Origin: Spirosoma radiotolerans
Lineage (GTDB): Bacteria; Bacteroidota; Bacteroidia; Cytophagales; Spirosomataceae
Direction: 5' to 3'
DNA: 64,000 nucleotides
Assembly: GCF_000974425.1 (NCBI RefSeq)
Contig: NZ_CP010429.1
Span: 6,464,501-6,528,500, forward strand
A program made the translations under genes and the position numbers. How positions within the stretch are numbered: the first letter of the stretch is position 1; each line of letters starts with the position of its first letter. Of this stretch, positions 1 to 7,826 are shown piece by piece. Under the pieces are notes generated by a model. The model did not search any database. It saw only the letters and a program-made list of their open reading frames with translations, and was not told the origin of the DNA.

Positions 1-417
1 AGCGTATTGGGGCTGATCACCTGGCCTAATGTGGGGCTTTACAATGCCTCCAAATTCGCCGTTGAAGGCCTGAGCGAAACGCTAGCTTCAGAAGTAACCG
101 ACTTTGGCATTCACGTTAGCCTGGTGGAGCCAGCCCCCTATGCCACCGACTATGCTGGCTCCTCGGCCGTAATCACCCAACCTTTAGCAGCTTATGCCCC
201 CCTAAAAGCAAGATTACAGGCCTCATATGCCGACCTCTCCGTGGGTCAGCCCGAAGCTACTACTGCTGCGATTATCCAGCTTATTGAGAGTGAGCAACCA
301 CCGCTGCGGCTGCTGCTTGGCAAACTTGCCTACCCCTTAGTTAAACAAGGCTACGATAGTCGGTTTGCCGAATGGGACGCCTGGGAACAGGTCGCTACGG
401 CCGCACATGGCGATTAA
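1..417 (+). CDS. Short-chain dehydrogenase/reductase, C-terminal part (cut by window start)
   Basis: The reading frame is open from base 1 and ends at 417, so only the last ~138 residues are visible. The catalytic YxxxK motif of the SDR family is present as YNASK near the start, followed by the typical helix (FAVEGLSETLASEV) and a VEPAPYATDY segment in the place of the conserved PG loop after beta-strand 6. The NAD(P)-binding glycine motif lies outside the window. The substrate cannot be told. A long hairpin terminator follows at once, and an AraC-family regulator lies downstream on the same strand, a common pairing in Bacteroidota that suggests the regulator may control this enzyme (inference). 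Confidence 0.88.
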   Translation, partial: SVLGLITWPNVGLYNASKFAVEGLSETLASEVTDFGIHVSLVEPAPYATDYAGSSAVITQPLAAYAPLKARLQASYADLSVGQPEATTAAIIQLIESEQPPLRLLLGKLAYPLVKQGYDSRFAEWDAWEQVATAAHGD

Positions 418-423
418 CAAACA

Positions 424-470
424 AATCCGGATAAATCTACACCGATTTTCGGTGTAGATTTATCCGGATT
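424..470. terminator. Perfect 21-bp inverted repeat after the SDR gene
   Basis: Arms 424-444 and 450-470 are exact reverse complements around a 5-base loop. It starts 7 bases after the SDR stop codon and no run of T follows. Most likely a factor-independent or processing hairpin that ends SDR transcription before the AraC gene. Confidence 0.75.
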
Positions 471-491
471 ATTGACTTCTATACCTGACAC

Positions 492-1382
492 ATGCTTCAT
501 TTCAACACCCTAAGCGCCATGCGCCGTCAGCTGGGCCTCACTCCGCCCGAGCATCCTCAACTGGCCCTGGAACGGGGGCTGCAACGATGCCCTCTGGATG
601 GAGAAGCCTTTACGACCGATTGCTACGGAATCATGTTCAAAAAACTCAAAGCCGGCGTCATGTTGTATGGGCGTACAGTCTATGATCATGCCAACGGCGC
701 GCTGTCGTTTGTGAAGCCTCGGCAACGAATTGAGTTTCGTAACCTGGAGGTCGAGGAAGATAGTTTCTTGTTGTTTGTGCATGAGGATTACTTTTTGGGT
801 CATCCGCTGCACGAACGAATTGGCCGCTACTCGTATTTCGATTACGAAGTGAGCGAAGCGCTACACCTCTCTCCGCGGGAAGAACAGATCATCTGGGACC
901 TATTTATGAAGATCGAAACCGAGTATTACAGTAATCCGGATGAGTACAGTCGGCTGATTATCCTGACCCACCTGGACTCGCTATTGACGTATGACCAGCG
1001 CTTTTACAAGCGTCAGTTTATCAACCGCACCGAGTTATCGGGCCAAACGGTGTCGAAGTTCAACCAAGCGTTATGGGTTTATTTCAGGGATGGCTTACTG
1101 CAAACCGAGGGCTTGCCAACGGTACAGCAGTTGGCCGCTCAATTGAATGTATCGTCCCGCTACCTGAGCGATCTGCTCAAGCAGGAGACTGGCAAAACGG
1201 CCATCGAACTGATTCACATTGGCCTGATTAATGAAGCGAAGAATCGGCTCAAGCAGAACGAACTAAGTATCTCGGAGATCGCCTATACGATGGGTTTCGA
1301 TAACCCCTCTTACTTTTCAAGGCTCTTTAAAAAGGAAGTGGGCCTCACCCCACTCGGGTTCAAAAAGGGACTGGTTGACTAG
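492..1382 (+). CDS. AraC-family transcriptional regulator
   Basis: A 296-residue protein. Residues ~195-294 form an AraC/XylS DNA-binding domain with two helix-turn-helix units: the first around TVQQLAAQLNVSSRYLSDLLK, the second around SISEIAYTMGFDNPSYFSRLFKK, ending with the usual GLTP segment. The N-terminal ~190 residues are a ligand-sensing region typical of AraC proteins next to Bacteroidota oxidoreductases; no clear cupin motif is visible. It is probably an activator or repressor of the SDR gene just upstream. The start at 492 lies 22 bases after the SDR terminator hairpin, so it should have its own promoter, but no clear consensus is seen in that short gap. Family assignment is secure; effector and targets are unknown. 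Confidence 0.93.
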   Translation: MLHFNTLSAMRRQLGLTPPEHPQLALERGLQRCPLDGEAFTTDCYGIMFKKLKAGVMLYGRTVYDHANGALSFVKPRQRIEFRNLEVEEDSFLLFVHEDYFLGHPLHERIGRYSYFDYEVSEALHLSPREEQIIWDLFMKIETEYYSNPDEYSRLIILTHLDSLLTYDQRFYKRQFINRTELSGQTVSKFNQALWVYFRDGLLQTEGLPTVQQLAAQLNVSSRYLSDLLKQETGKTAIELIHIGLINEAKNRLKQNELSISEIAYTMGFDNPSYFSRLFKKEVGLTPLGFKKGLVD

Positions 1383-1543
1383 GCTGGTCAGGTAGTGATC
1401 ATCGAAACAGACATCTTAACGGTTCGGACAGAACGCTACCCAAAAGTCAACGCTTTTTTAAGCTTTCTTAGTTACTGTGCACTACTTATTCTCACAAAAG
1501 GCTCCGGCATGGGACAAAGATGGCTTTGCGCACCCCGTAATTC

Positions 1544-1622
1544 GGGCGTTATTTTAAATACGGCTACTCTAAATTGCTTAGAAAAACGTCAATTTAGAGT
1601 AGCCGTATTTAAAATAACGCCC
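1544..1622. terminator. Perfect 33-bp inverted repeat between convergent genes
   Basis: Arms 1544-1576 and 1590-1622 are exact reverse complements with a 13-base loop. The element sits between the AraC gene (ending 1382, forward) and the Crp-like gene (ending 1634, reverse), so it can serve as a shared bidirectional terminator. The stem is far longer than an ordinary terminator needs. The rest of the 1383-1633 gap shows no gene. Confidence 0.8.
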
Positions 1623-1633
1623 TATTTTGTATA

Positions 1634-2203
1634 TCAGGCGATCTTTAGTTTTGCCCGATACCGGCTTAGGGTTTCACGCGTTATGCCCAAATAACTGGCG
1701 ATGTATTGCAGGGGAACTCGTTTAAAAATTTTAGGATGCTCATCGACTAAAGCCCGGAAGCGCACTTCCGGATGGTCTATGAGAAATGCCGCTTCACGTT
1801 TTTCGGCCCGAATAAATTGATCTTGGGCGATGATCCGCCCAAGCTTTTGCCAGGCAGGAAAATGATCATAGAGCCACAATACATCGTCATAAAAAAGCTC
1901 GATCAATTGGGTGTCTTCCAGGGCTTCAATATACAAGGCCGAAGGTTCCTGAGCGAAGAAGCCGGCAAACGAACCGACGAGGCCGTTTTCAAATATAAAA
2001 TCTTTGCATACCTCCCGATCTTCGAGCTGGTAGTACGAGCGAACGGAACCCCTCTCAATAAAGGCAATACTGGTACAGGCATCACCGGCTTTGAGAAAAT
2101 GATCTCCCTTTTTTACCAGTCGGGTGTGCAGCACATTCGCCAAAGCGGCCTTTTCTTCCGCCGATGGATTAATTAGTCGCTCGATGTTAAATAAGACGCG
2201 CAT
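1634..2203 (-). CDS. Crp/Fnr-family transcriptional regulator
   Basis: A 189-residue protein with an N-terminal cyclic-nucleotide-binding-like beta-roll (KKGDHFLKAGDACTSIAFIERGSVRSYY near residues 32-60) and a C-terminal helix-turn-helix (LQYIASYLGITRETLSRYR near 165-184). In Bacteroidota such proteins often sense signals other than cAMP, and the phosphate-binding cassette Arg/Ser pattern of Crp is not evident here, so the ligand is unknown. It converges on the AraC gene, with a 33-bp inverted repeat between them, and diverges from the cupin gene at 2485. A possible reverse-strand -7 element (TATATTTA, one mismatch) lies about 30 bases upstream of the ATG. Confidence 0.9.
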   Translation of the reverse strand: MRVLFNIERLINPSAEEKAALANVLHTRLVKKGDHFLKAGDACTSIAFIERGSVRSYYQLEDREVCKDFIFENGLVGSFAGFFAQEPSALYIEALEDTQLIELFYDDVLWLYDHFPAWQKLGRIIAQDQFIRAEKREAAFLIDHPEVRFRALVDEHPKIFKRVPLQYIASYLGITRETLSRYRAKLKIA

Positions 2204-2484
2204 AAAATGGTATGGGTCCGTGAAATCCTAAATATAAGATATCTGATTCATCTGTCCCACCCCCCCTGTATGAATTGCTGAAATTGCTGAATGAACTGTA
2301 GAATCCATTCATTTTATTGAATGACTCATCACCCAACTTAACAACAAATGGCTAATTATCAATAATTTATCTCAACGGAGCTTTTGCAACTCTTTTTTAA
2401 GATTTCAGCAGCTTTTGTGATTTGAATCAAATAGAGAAGACCCGACACGGCCTTTACTTTGCATCAACAAAAACAAAAAACAAC

Positions 2485-2985
2485 ATGAACAACACAAACA
2501 CGTTAGTGTCCCAAAACCACGAGCAGCTTATTGTGCTGACTACCCTGATTACCCTGCAGATTCCGACTGCGGCTACTGAAGGTCGATATGCGGTTTGGGA
2601 AGAGATGGTACCACCGCTGGCCGGTCCACCACCCCACAGTCACCCCGACGAAGAGATTTTCTATATCATCGACGGCTCATTTGAGTTTATGCTTCACGAA
2701 CCTAATAACCTAATTCCTGCCACAACGGGGGCCGTTGTCCGCGTGCCGGCTCATGCGCTGCATACCTACAAAAACGTGGGTGCTACAACAGGGAAACTGC
2801 TGACGATTGCTATGCCGGGCAAACTAGAGGCTTATTTCCGGGCCGTTGGTAAACCGGTCGCATCAGCACAGGACATCCCCGATCTGACGCAGGTGCCCGA
2901 TTTTGCCAATCTGGATGTGGCCGATTTTTTGCGACTGGCTCCTCAGCACGAAGTTGCGTTTTATCTGCCCCAAATGGCCGTCTAA
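2485..2985 (+). CDS. Cupin domain protein
   Basis: A 166-residue single-domain cupin. Motif 1 is PPPHSHPDEE (His51, His53, Glu57) and motif 2 contains PAHALHTY (His90 or His93), giving the usual metal-binding set. The ATG at 2485 is preferred over an in-frame TTG at 2422, because the 21 extra residues are polar, have no family match, and overlap a likely promoter segment (TACTTTGC at 2455-2462). The metal site implies a small dioxygenase, isomerase or sensor, but the substrate cannot be read from sequence. It is followed by a STAS-like protein, an amidohydrolase and a RidA protein on the same strand, which suggests a small-molecule catabolic or detoxification group (inference). Confidence 0.85.
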   Translation: MNNTNTLVSQNHEQLIVLTTLITLQIPTAATEGRYAVWEEMVPPLAGPPPHSHPDEEIFYIIDGSFEFMLHEPNNLIPATTGAVVRVPAHALHTYKNVGATTGKLLTIAMPGKLEAYFRAVGKPVASAQDIPDLTQVPDFANLDVADFLRLAPQHEVAFYLPQMAV

Positions 2986-3055
2986 CGGCAGCCAAAGCAC
3001 CGCAAAACAAATTAAACGTTGTTGGTCTATGCAGCCTTGTTCCACTCGTTCTGCC

Positions 3056-3086
3056 TTGCCTGAAAACTCTCTTTCGGCTACCTTTA
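3056..3086 (+). promoter_or_regulatory. Bacteroidota-type promoter for the STAS-like gene
   Basis: TTG at 3056-3058, a 20-base spacer, then TACCTTTA at 3079-3086, one mismatch from the TTG-N19/21-TAnnTTTG consensus. It lies 18 bases upstream of the ATG at 3104 and supports that start. Confidence 0.55.
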
Positions 3087-3103
3087 AACCAAAAACCAAA
3101 CAG

Positions 3104-3538
3104 ATGGTAACCGTCGAACGGATAAAAAACGCGGCTGGCGACATCTACGCGATTCTGAGCTACGAGCCCAACAAAAACTACCTGCTGATGAAGTGGGTGG
3201 GTTACTCCTCTGAAGATGAAGTGAAGCAAGCTTCGATGAAGATGATTGCCTGGCAACAGAGTGAGGGCGTTGCCAAAAACTGCCGCGTTCATGTCCACGA
3301 CACAAAGGAAATCGAGGGAGCCTGGGTTGGCGTTGTTGACTGGATCAACAACGACATGTTTCCCCGTTGTTATCAGGCAGGCTTACGCTATAACCTCAGT
3401 ATCACCTCGCCTGATCTGTTCTCAAAATTGTCGTCGGTAGCCTTGCAACAGCAGAAATCTTGGCAGGTGCCGACCATCCTATTTGAAAGTTTAGTCCAGG
3501 CTGAACATTGGATCAGTCTGCACATCAAACCTTTGTAG
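3104..3538 (+). CDS. Conserved hypothetical protein, STAS/SpoIIAA-like
   Basis: A 144-residue protein. The pattern of a short beta-strand (YLLMKWVGY), a helix with EVKQASMKMIAWQQSEG, then a strand-loop carrying HVHDTKEIEGAW resembles STAS/SpoIIAA-like domains found as stand-alone proteins in Bacteroidota; this is a fold-level guess. The ATG at 3104 is chosen because a consensus-like promoter sits 18 bases ahead of it; longer in-frame openings run back into the cupin gene. There is no signal peptide, so it is probably cytoplasmic. Function unknown. Confidence 0.65.
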   Translation: MVTVERIKNAAGDIYAILSYEPNKNYLLMKWVGYSSEDEVKQASMKMIAWQQSEGVAKNCRVHVHDTKEIEGAWVGVVDWINNDMFPRCYQAGLRYNLSITSPDLFSKLSSVALQQQKSWQVPTILFESLVQAEHWISLHIKPL

Positions 3539-3631
3539 ATTCTCAATTTTCAATTCCAGGTTTTCTGACTCAAAAGGTCAGCCAGAACCACTATGTCTAC
3601 TTTTTCACAGCAAATACACATTCAGATAAAC

Positions 3632-4996
3632 ATGAAAACGACTAAAACGTTGTTAAGAGGGGGTTGCGTCGTCACCATGGACGAGCAAGGCCACGTTTTT
3701 AAATGCGCTGATGTACTCATTACCGGCGAAAAAATTACAGCAATCCAGCCAGATATTGACGCCGACGACTGCGTTGTACTTGATGCCAGCCACCAGATTG
3801 TTATGCCTGGTTTCATTGACACACATCGCCACGTTTGGGAGAGTGTAATTCGTGGCACCGCAGGTAATTATTCACTCATGGAATATCTGCAGCATATTCT
3901 GGGACCGCTGGCTGCTTCGTTTCGGCCGCAGGATGTCTACACGGCCAATTTACTAGGCGCTCTTGAAGCCCTGGACGCGGGTATTACCACCTTGTTTGAC
4001 TGGTCGCACATTATGAACTCGCCCGACCATGCCGACTGTGCCATTGCCGGTCTGAAGGAGTCGGGCATCAGAGCCGTGTTTGGGTATGGAACGCCCGGCA
4101 CCTCCGTATGGGAGTGGTTTTATGAGAGCAAGCTCACGCACCCAACGGATATCGAACGCCTGTGTCAGCAGCATTTTAATTCTTCCGATCAGTTGGTTAC
4201 CCCAGCGATGGCCATTCGGGGACCGGAATATTCCGAGTTTGCCGTGGCTGTTAAGGATATAACCATGGCCCGGCGGCTTAATCTACCTATTTCGATGCAT
4301 GCGGGTTGTGGCACATTTGCCGGTAAATATCAGGCTGTTCAGCAATTAGCCACTGCTGGATTGCTGGGACCAGATCTGAATATTGCCCATGGTAATTACC
4401 TGACTATCGAAGATTTTACCCGGCTTGCCGACAACGGTTGTTCGGTGTCGATTACGCCCGAAGTGGAAATGCAAATGGGCCTGGGTTTTCCGGCCACGGG
4501 CAGGGCCATGGCGGGTGGAATAGCCCCCTCGCTGGGTGTGGATGTGGTTTCCGGCGTCAGTGGCGATCTGTTCACGCAAATGCGGATAGCGCTGCAAACC
4601 GAACGGGCCCTGGCCAATGATGGGCTTCTACGCGTTGGCGAAATGCCCCAGCACATATCCCTGACTATGGCTGACGCCTTAACATGGGCTACCGTCAACG
4701 GAGCCAAAGCCCTGAATTTAGACCGGAAAACGGGCTCGTTGACGCCGGGCAAACAGGCCGATTTGATTATGCTGAATACTACCAAGATGAATCTCTCGCC
4801 CATGGCCGATCCGATAGCCGCCATTGTTTCACAAGCTAACGCAGGTAATGTCGATTCGGTATTTGTGGCGGGGAAAGCCGTTAAGCGCAATGGCCAATTA
4901 CTCCATCCGCAACTAGATTCCATTCGGCAGCAGGCCTACAAAACGGCGGGATATCTGGTCGAGAAGGCCCTTATGACAAGTATGGCGCAAGTTTAA
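3632..4996 (+). CDS. Metal-dependent amidohydrolase (cytosine deaminase / AtzA-TrzN-like)
   Basis: A 454-residue amidohydrolase-superfamily enzyme. Metal ligands are visible in order: His65 and His67 in FIDTHRHVWE, His223 in SMHAG, His253 in AHGNYL, and Asp304 in GVDVVSG. This is the mononuclear pattern of chlorohydrolases and cytosine/guanine-type deaminases. The C-terminal GKQADLIML segment is the usual family ending. The ATG at 3632 gives the normal start MKTTKTLLRGG; an in-frame ATG at 3593 would add 13 residues. A RidA-family gene follows, and RidA proteins often accompany deaminases. It likely hydrolyses or deaminates a heterocyclic compound; the exact substrate is unknown. Confidence 0.88.
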   Translation: MKTTKTLLRGGCVVTMDEQGHVFKCADVLITGEKITAIQPDIDADDCVVLDASHQIVMPGFIDTHRHVWESVIRGTAGNYSLMEYLQHILGPLAASFRPQDVYTANLLGALEALDAGITTLFDWSHIMNSPDHADCAIAGLKESGIRAVFGYGTPGTSVWEWFYESKLTHPTDIERLCQQHFNSSDQLVTPAMAIRGPEYSEFAVAVKDITMARRLNLPISMHAGCGTFAGKYQAVQQLATAGLLGPDLNIAHGNYLTIEDFTRLADNGCSVSITPEVEMQMGLGFPATGRAMAGGIAPSLGVDVVSGVSGDLFTQMRIALQTERALANDGLLRVGEMPQHISLTMADALTWATVNGAKALNLDRKTGSLTPGKQADLIMLNTTKMNLSPMADPIAAIVSQANAGNVDSVFVAGKAVKRNGQLLHPQLDSIRQQAYKTAGYLVEKALMTSMAQV

Positions 4997-5076
4997 CCGT
5001 CTGGCCAAGAACCTATTCTAATCGAATTTAAGCAACTTCAGGTAGCCTTGCTACGCATCAAAAACCAACAACAATC

Positions 5077-5469
5077 ATGAACCTTAAAACAATCAACCCT
5101 TGGCAATGGCAAAATAATTTTGGCTACGCCCAAGCCGTAGAAATCACTCAGCATCAGGGTACCTTATACTGTGCAGGCCAGGCGGCAATAGATGCCGACG
5201 GCAATCCGGTGGGCGGCAGCATGACCGAACAAGTGCAGCTTAGTCTGCAAAATTTAGAAACCGTTATCAATAAAGCGGGCTACCACCCGGCGCACATCAT
5301 CCGTTTAAATTTGTACACCACCTCGATTCCGGATTTCTTCGCAGCTTATGGGACACTCATGGCCTGGTTACAGGCGCACCGGGTAACGCCATCCTGTACG
5401 CTGGTTCAGGTAGAGGCTCTGGCGTATCCGGCCCTCACCATCGAAATTGAAGCTACGGTCGTTCGCTAA
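5077..5469 (+). CDS. RidA-family protein (copy 1)
   Basis: A 130-residue RidA/YjgF/UK114 protein: strand LYCAGQAAIDADGNPVGG, helix TEQVQLSLQNLETVINKAGY, strand HIIRLNLYTT and C-terminal IEIEATVV. Canonical RidA has a catalytic Arg in a PARS motif just before VEV; here the aligned segment reads TPSCTLVQV with no Arg, so imine/enamine deaminase activity is doubtful. It follows the amidohydrolase by 80 bases and probably shares its transcript. A same-length paralogue with the same unusual NPWQWQ N-terminus is at 13945. Confidence 0.88.
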   Translation: MNLKTINPWQWQNNFGYAQAVEITQHQGTLYCAGQAAIDADGNPVGGSMTEQVQLSLQNLETVINKAGYHPAHIIRLNLYTTSIPDFFAAYGTLMAWLQAHRVTPSCTLVQVEALAYPALTIEIEATVVR

Positions 5470-5596
5470 AGCTTACCCAGCACAAACATCTCCCTTTCGA
5501 CGTATATACTATATCGTTACCAAAAAAATGCCTCAATCCTTCTGGTATTTTGCTGGAGCGATCCACAACAGTAAATACCAACTTATTAATTATCCC

Positions 5597-6042
5597 ATGA
5601 ATTCTCTAACACGCTTATGTATAGCCGCTAGCCTTATTAGTCTGGCAGCCTGCTCCACGCCGGCGAGTGAAGGGGTTGTCCTTGTATTCAATGACCCAAA
5701 TCCTCAATGGGGTTACGCATCGGGCCGGGTGGTCGATTGGCAGAACAAGCCCATCGAAGGGGCCAAAAGTACAATCAATAACACGGGTGGCGTGGTCTGG
5801 TCAATAACCTATTCAGCTATACCGACGCCTTTGGCAAGCTCGGTACGGGTGGCGGTCTACTGAGCGGCTCGTATTATGTGCGGAGACACGTTACGGTCAA
5901 CTACCTGAATTATCCTTTCAAACTGGCTTTGTTTGTGGAGGATGACAACACGTTTTCGCCCGAAGCGAGGGCCATAAAAAACCTGCTTCTGGCCATTGCT
6001 GGCACCCGGTCAACCTTCGGTGATAGTGGCTTGTACTTATGA
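5597..6042 (+). pseudogene. Frameshifted lipoprotein with carboxypeptidase-regulatory-like domain
   Basis: The ATG at 5597 opens a lipoprotein signal peptide (LISLAACS) followed by a GYASGRVVDWQNKPIEGA segment almost identical to the intact lipoprotein at 10978. At 5793-5802 the sequence TGGTC occurs twice in tandem; removing one copy restores the frame, which then reads NNLFSYTDAFGK and SYYVRRHVTVNYLNYPF in step with the paralogue. In the shifted frame a stop at 6040 cuts the protein at the DSGLYL position, where the intact copy continues for ~110 residues. A four-codon deletion relative to the paralogue lies between. Frameshift plus early stop indicate a dead gene. Confidence 0.85.
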
Positions 6043-6375
6043 GCTCGGATTGCTACCGGGGTTCACTGGGCGTGACGACGTACTGGATAACGGGCAATTG
6101 CCCCAGTTGGAATGTAGAAACCCGAACCCTTCGTGCTGAATTACTGATTTATCCTGGATAGCGCTTTGCCATGATCCGCAGTCATCGCGTATATCAAGTA
6201 GCGAATGACTATTCTGCGTGTCAACAGAACGTAATTAAACAAGTGGCAACCCATTTTAATGAACTACAGGCGGGTAAAGAACTGCTATTCAAACGATCTA
6301 TTGGCTTAATAGAAAAATGAACGCGCTAGGTTATGAGAAAGTCAGTAATTTTAAAGGTCATGATGAGTAAATGAA
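6043..6375 (+). other. Gap with decayed sequence and one short reading frame
   Basis: No recognisable gene. A 49-codon frame runs 6171-6320 (start MIRSHRVYQVANDY, end SIGLIEK), and an overlapping second frame from ATGA continues to the TAA at 6369 (MNALGYEKVSN). Together they look like a split or decayed small gene, not a known family. The first bases may be the decayed tail of the lipoprotein pseudogene. Confidence 0.3.
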
Positions 6376-7503
6376 ATGAGCCGTTTAAGGATTAATGATG
6401 TAGGATTGAGAGTGGTGGGTATTAGCCTGTTGACGGCTATATCACTATTGAGTGATGATATAATCCGGCAACCCTTGACTGGCCTGGTGCTGGTAACAAT
6501 GGGGCTCAAAGGCCTTTACATTGGCTTGCTCTGGTACTTGAACCGAGCTATTATTGCCCGATTCCGATCCGTATTTGCCAGCCGGCACCGCCCCGGTCAG
6601 CGCATCGTTGTTAGCTTTCTGAGTTGCTTACTGGCCACTACTGCATTTTCCTGGCTTTACGATGCTTTTCGCTATGGTATAATTGAGGGAAGTTTTGCCA
6701 GCTTTAAACCCAATGGCCGGGTGGTTAGCCTTGGCTTGGGGAGCGTTACGATCCGAATGAGCGCCTATGGAATGGATTTTATTCATGGCATGACCATCGC
6801 TATTTTCTTCCTAATCATCTACGAATTGTTCTTTTACCGACAAGACTCCCTACTGTATCAAAAGCAACTCATTCAGTCGGAGAAAGAGAAGGAGCAATTG
6901 CGGATTGCCAATATGCAAAGCCAGCTCGATGCACTGAAACAGCAGGTAAACCCCCATTTTCTGTTCAATTCACTAAATACTCTTTCGGCCCTTATCAGTG
7001 AGGCTCCCCAGCAGGCTGAACAATTCGTGGATAAACTAAGCGGGGTTTATCGGTACGTATTACGGGCCAATGAGCAGCATTTGACCACGTTGGATGCTGA
7101 ACTCCAATTCATCGACGCCTATTATCTTTTGTTGCAAACCCGGTATGGTCAAGGGCTTGCCATGGTGGTAACGGTCGATGAAAGCCGTCGTCAGGGCCAG
7201 ATTCCGCCGTTAACATTACAGCTTCTGGTCGAGAACGCAGTTAAGCACAATGTTGTATCGCCCAAACGTCCGCTTATGATTGACATTACTATCGACGAAC
7301 GGGGTCAGTTGGTGGTTCGAAACACGCTGCAACGCAAAACCACGCGGCCCGGCGAGGCTCGCATTGCTTCGAATGGTGTGGGTTTAACGAATATTGTTGC
7401 CAAGTACCAGATGCTGAATCTACCCCAGCCCAGCATTGAGGAGGGCGACGGCCTGTTCACCGTAAGACTTCCCTTGTCAACCAATACCGAAAAGGATAAA
7501 TAA
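6376..7503 (+). CDS. LytS-type sensor histidine kinase (kinase 1)
   Basis: A 375-residue membrane kinase. The N-terminal ~160 residues contain about four hydrophobic segments, then a coiled linker (QKQLIQSEKEKEQLRIANMQ), then the His_kinase domain with QVNPHFLFNSLN (phospho-acceptor His near residue 193) and a GHKL ATPase with N-box VENAVKHN and G-box SNGVGL, both intact. There is no response regulator next to it. It is one of six paralogues in the island, with the only LytTR regulator 18 kb away at 24933. A catalytically complete kinase; the signal is unknown. Confidence 0.92.
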   Translation: MSRLRINDVGLRVVGISLLTAISLLSDDIIRQPLTGLVLVTMGLKGLYIGLLWYLNRAIIARFRSVFASRHRPGQRIVVSFLSCLLATTAFSWLYDAFRYGIIEGSFASFKPNGRVVSLGLGSVTIRMSAYGMDFIHGMTIAIFFLIIYELFFYRQDSLLYQKQLIQSEKEKEQLRIANMQSQLDALKQQVNPHFLFNSLNTLSALISEAPQQAEQFVDKLSGVYRYVLRANEQHLTTLDAELQFIDAYYLLLQTRYGQGLAMVVTVDESRRQGQIPPLTLQLLVENAVKHNVVSPKRPLMIDITIDERGQLVVRNTLQRKTTRPGEARIASNGVGLTNIVAKYQMLNLPQPSIEEGDGLFTVRLPLSTNTEKDK

Positions 7504-7826
7504 ATATAGATTAATAGGAATCAGGCGCTTAAGAGGGGGCCACTAGTGTAAAATTCTACCGATCTGAAAGCGTACCTTTCCTTCGATGAGGTGAAAAGCT
7601 CGTCTTTCCGGGTGTGAGCAAGACAAGGGAATCCGCTCCAAGCCCTACTATCATGTCAACAATGGCGATATTTCCTGCAGTAGTATCGTAATAAAAGGCA
7701 CCCAGCCCTACAATTCACCCCCTCATTTAGTCAGGTCAGTACGATCATACGGCAGCCGATACATAGTTCCCTACTACTTGAAAGGCAATAGAATCAATTT
7801 TGGCCTTCATCAAACCAATTCAGGCC
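7504..7826 (+). other. Intergenic gap without recognisable gene
   Basis: No supported gene or clear promoter. The second half is open in one frame without a start codon and could be residual coding sequence, but it matches no family I recognise. Confidence 0.3.

Noticed and set aside
1395-1694. Forward 99-codon frame between the AraC and Crp-like genes
   Set aside because: It runs through both arms of the 33-bp inverted repeat and into the Crp-like gene; not protein-like.
4396-4923. Reverse 175-codon frame opposite the amidohydrolase
   Set aside because: Shadow of a well-conserved gene.
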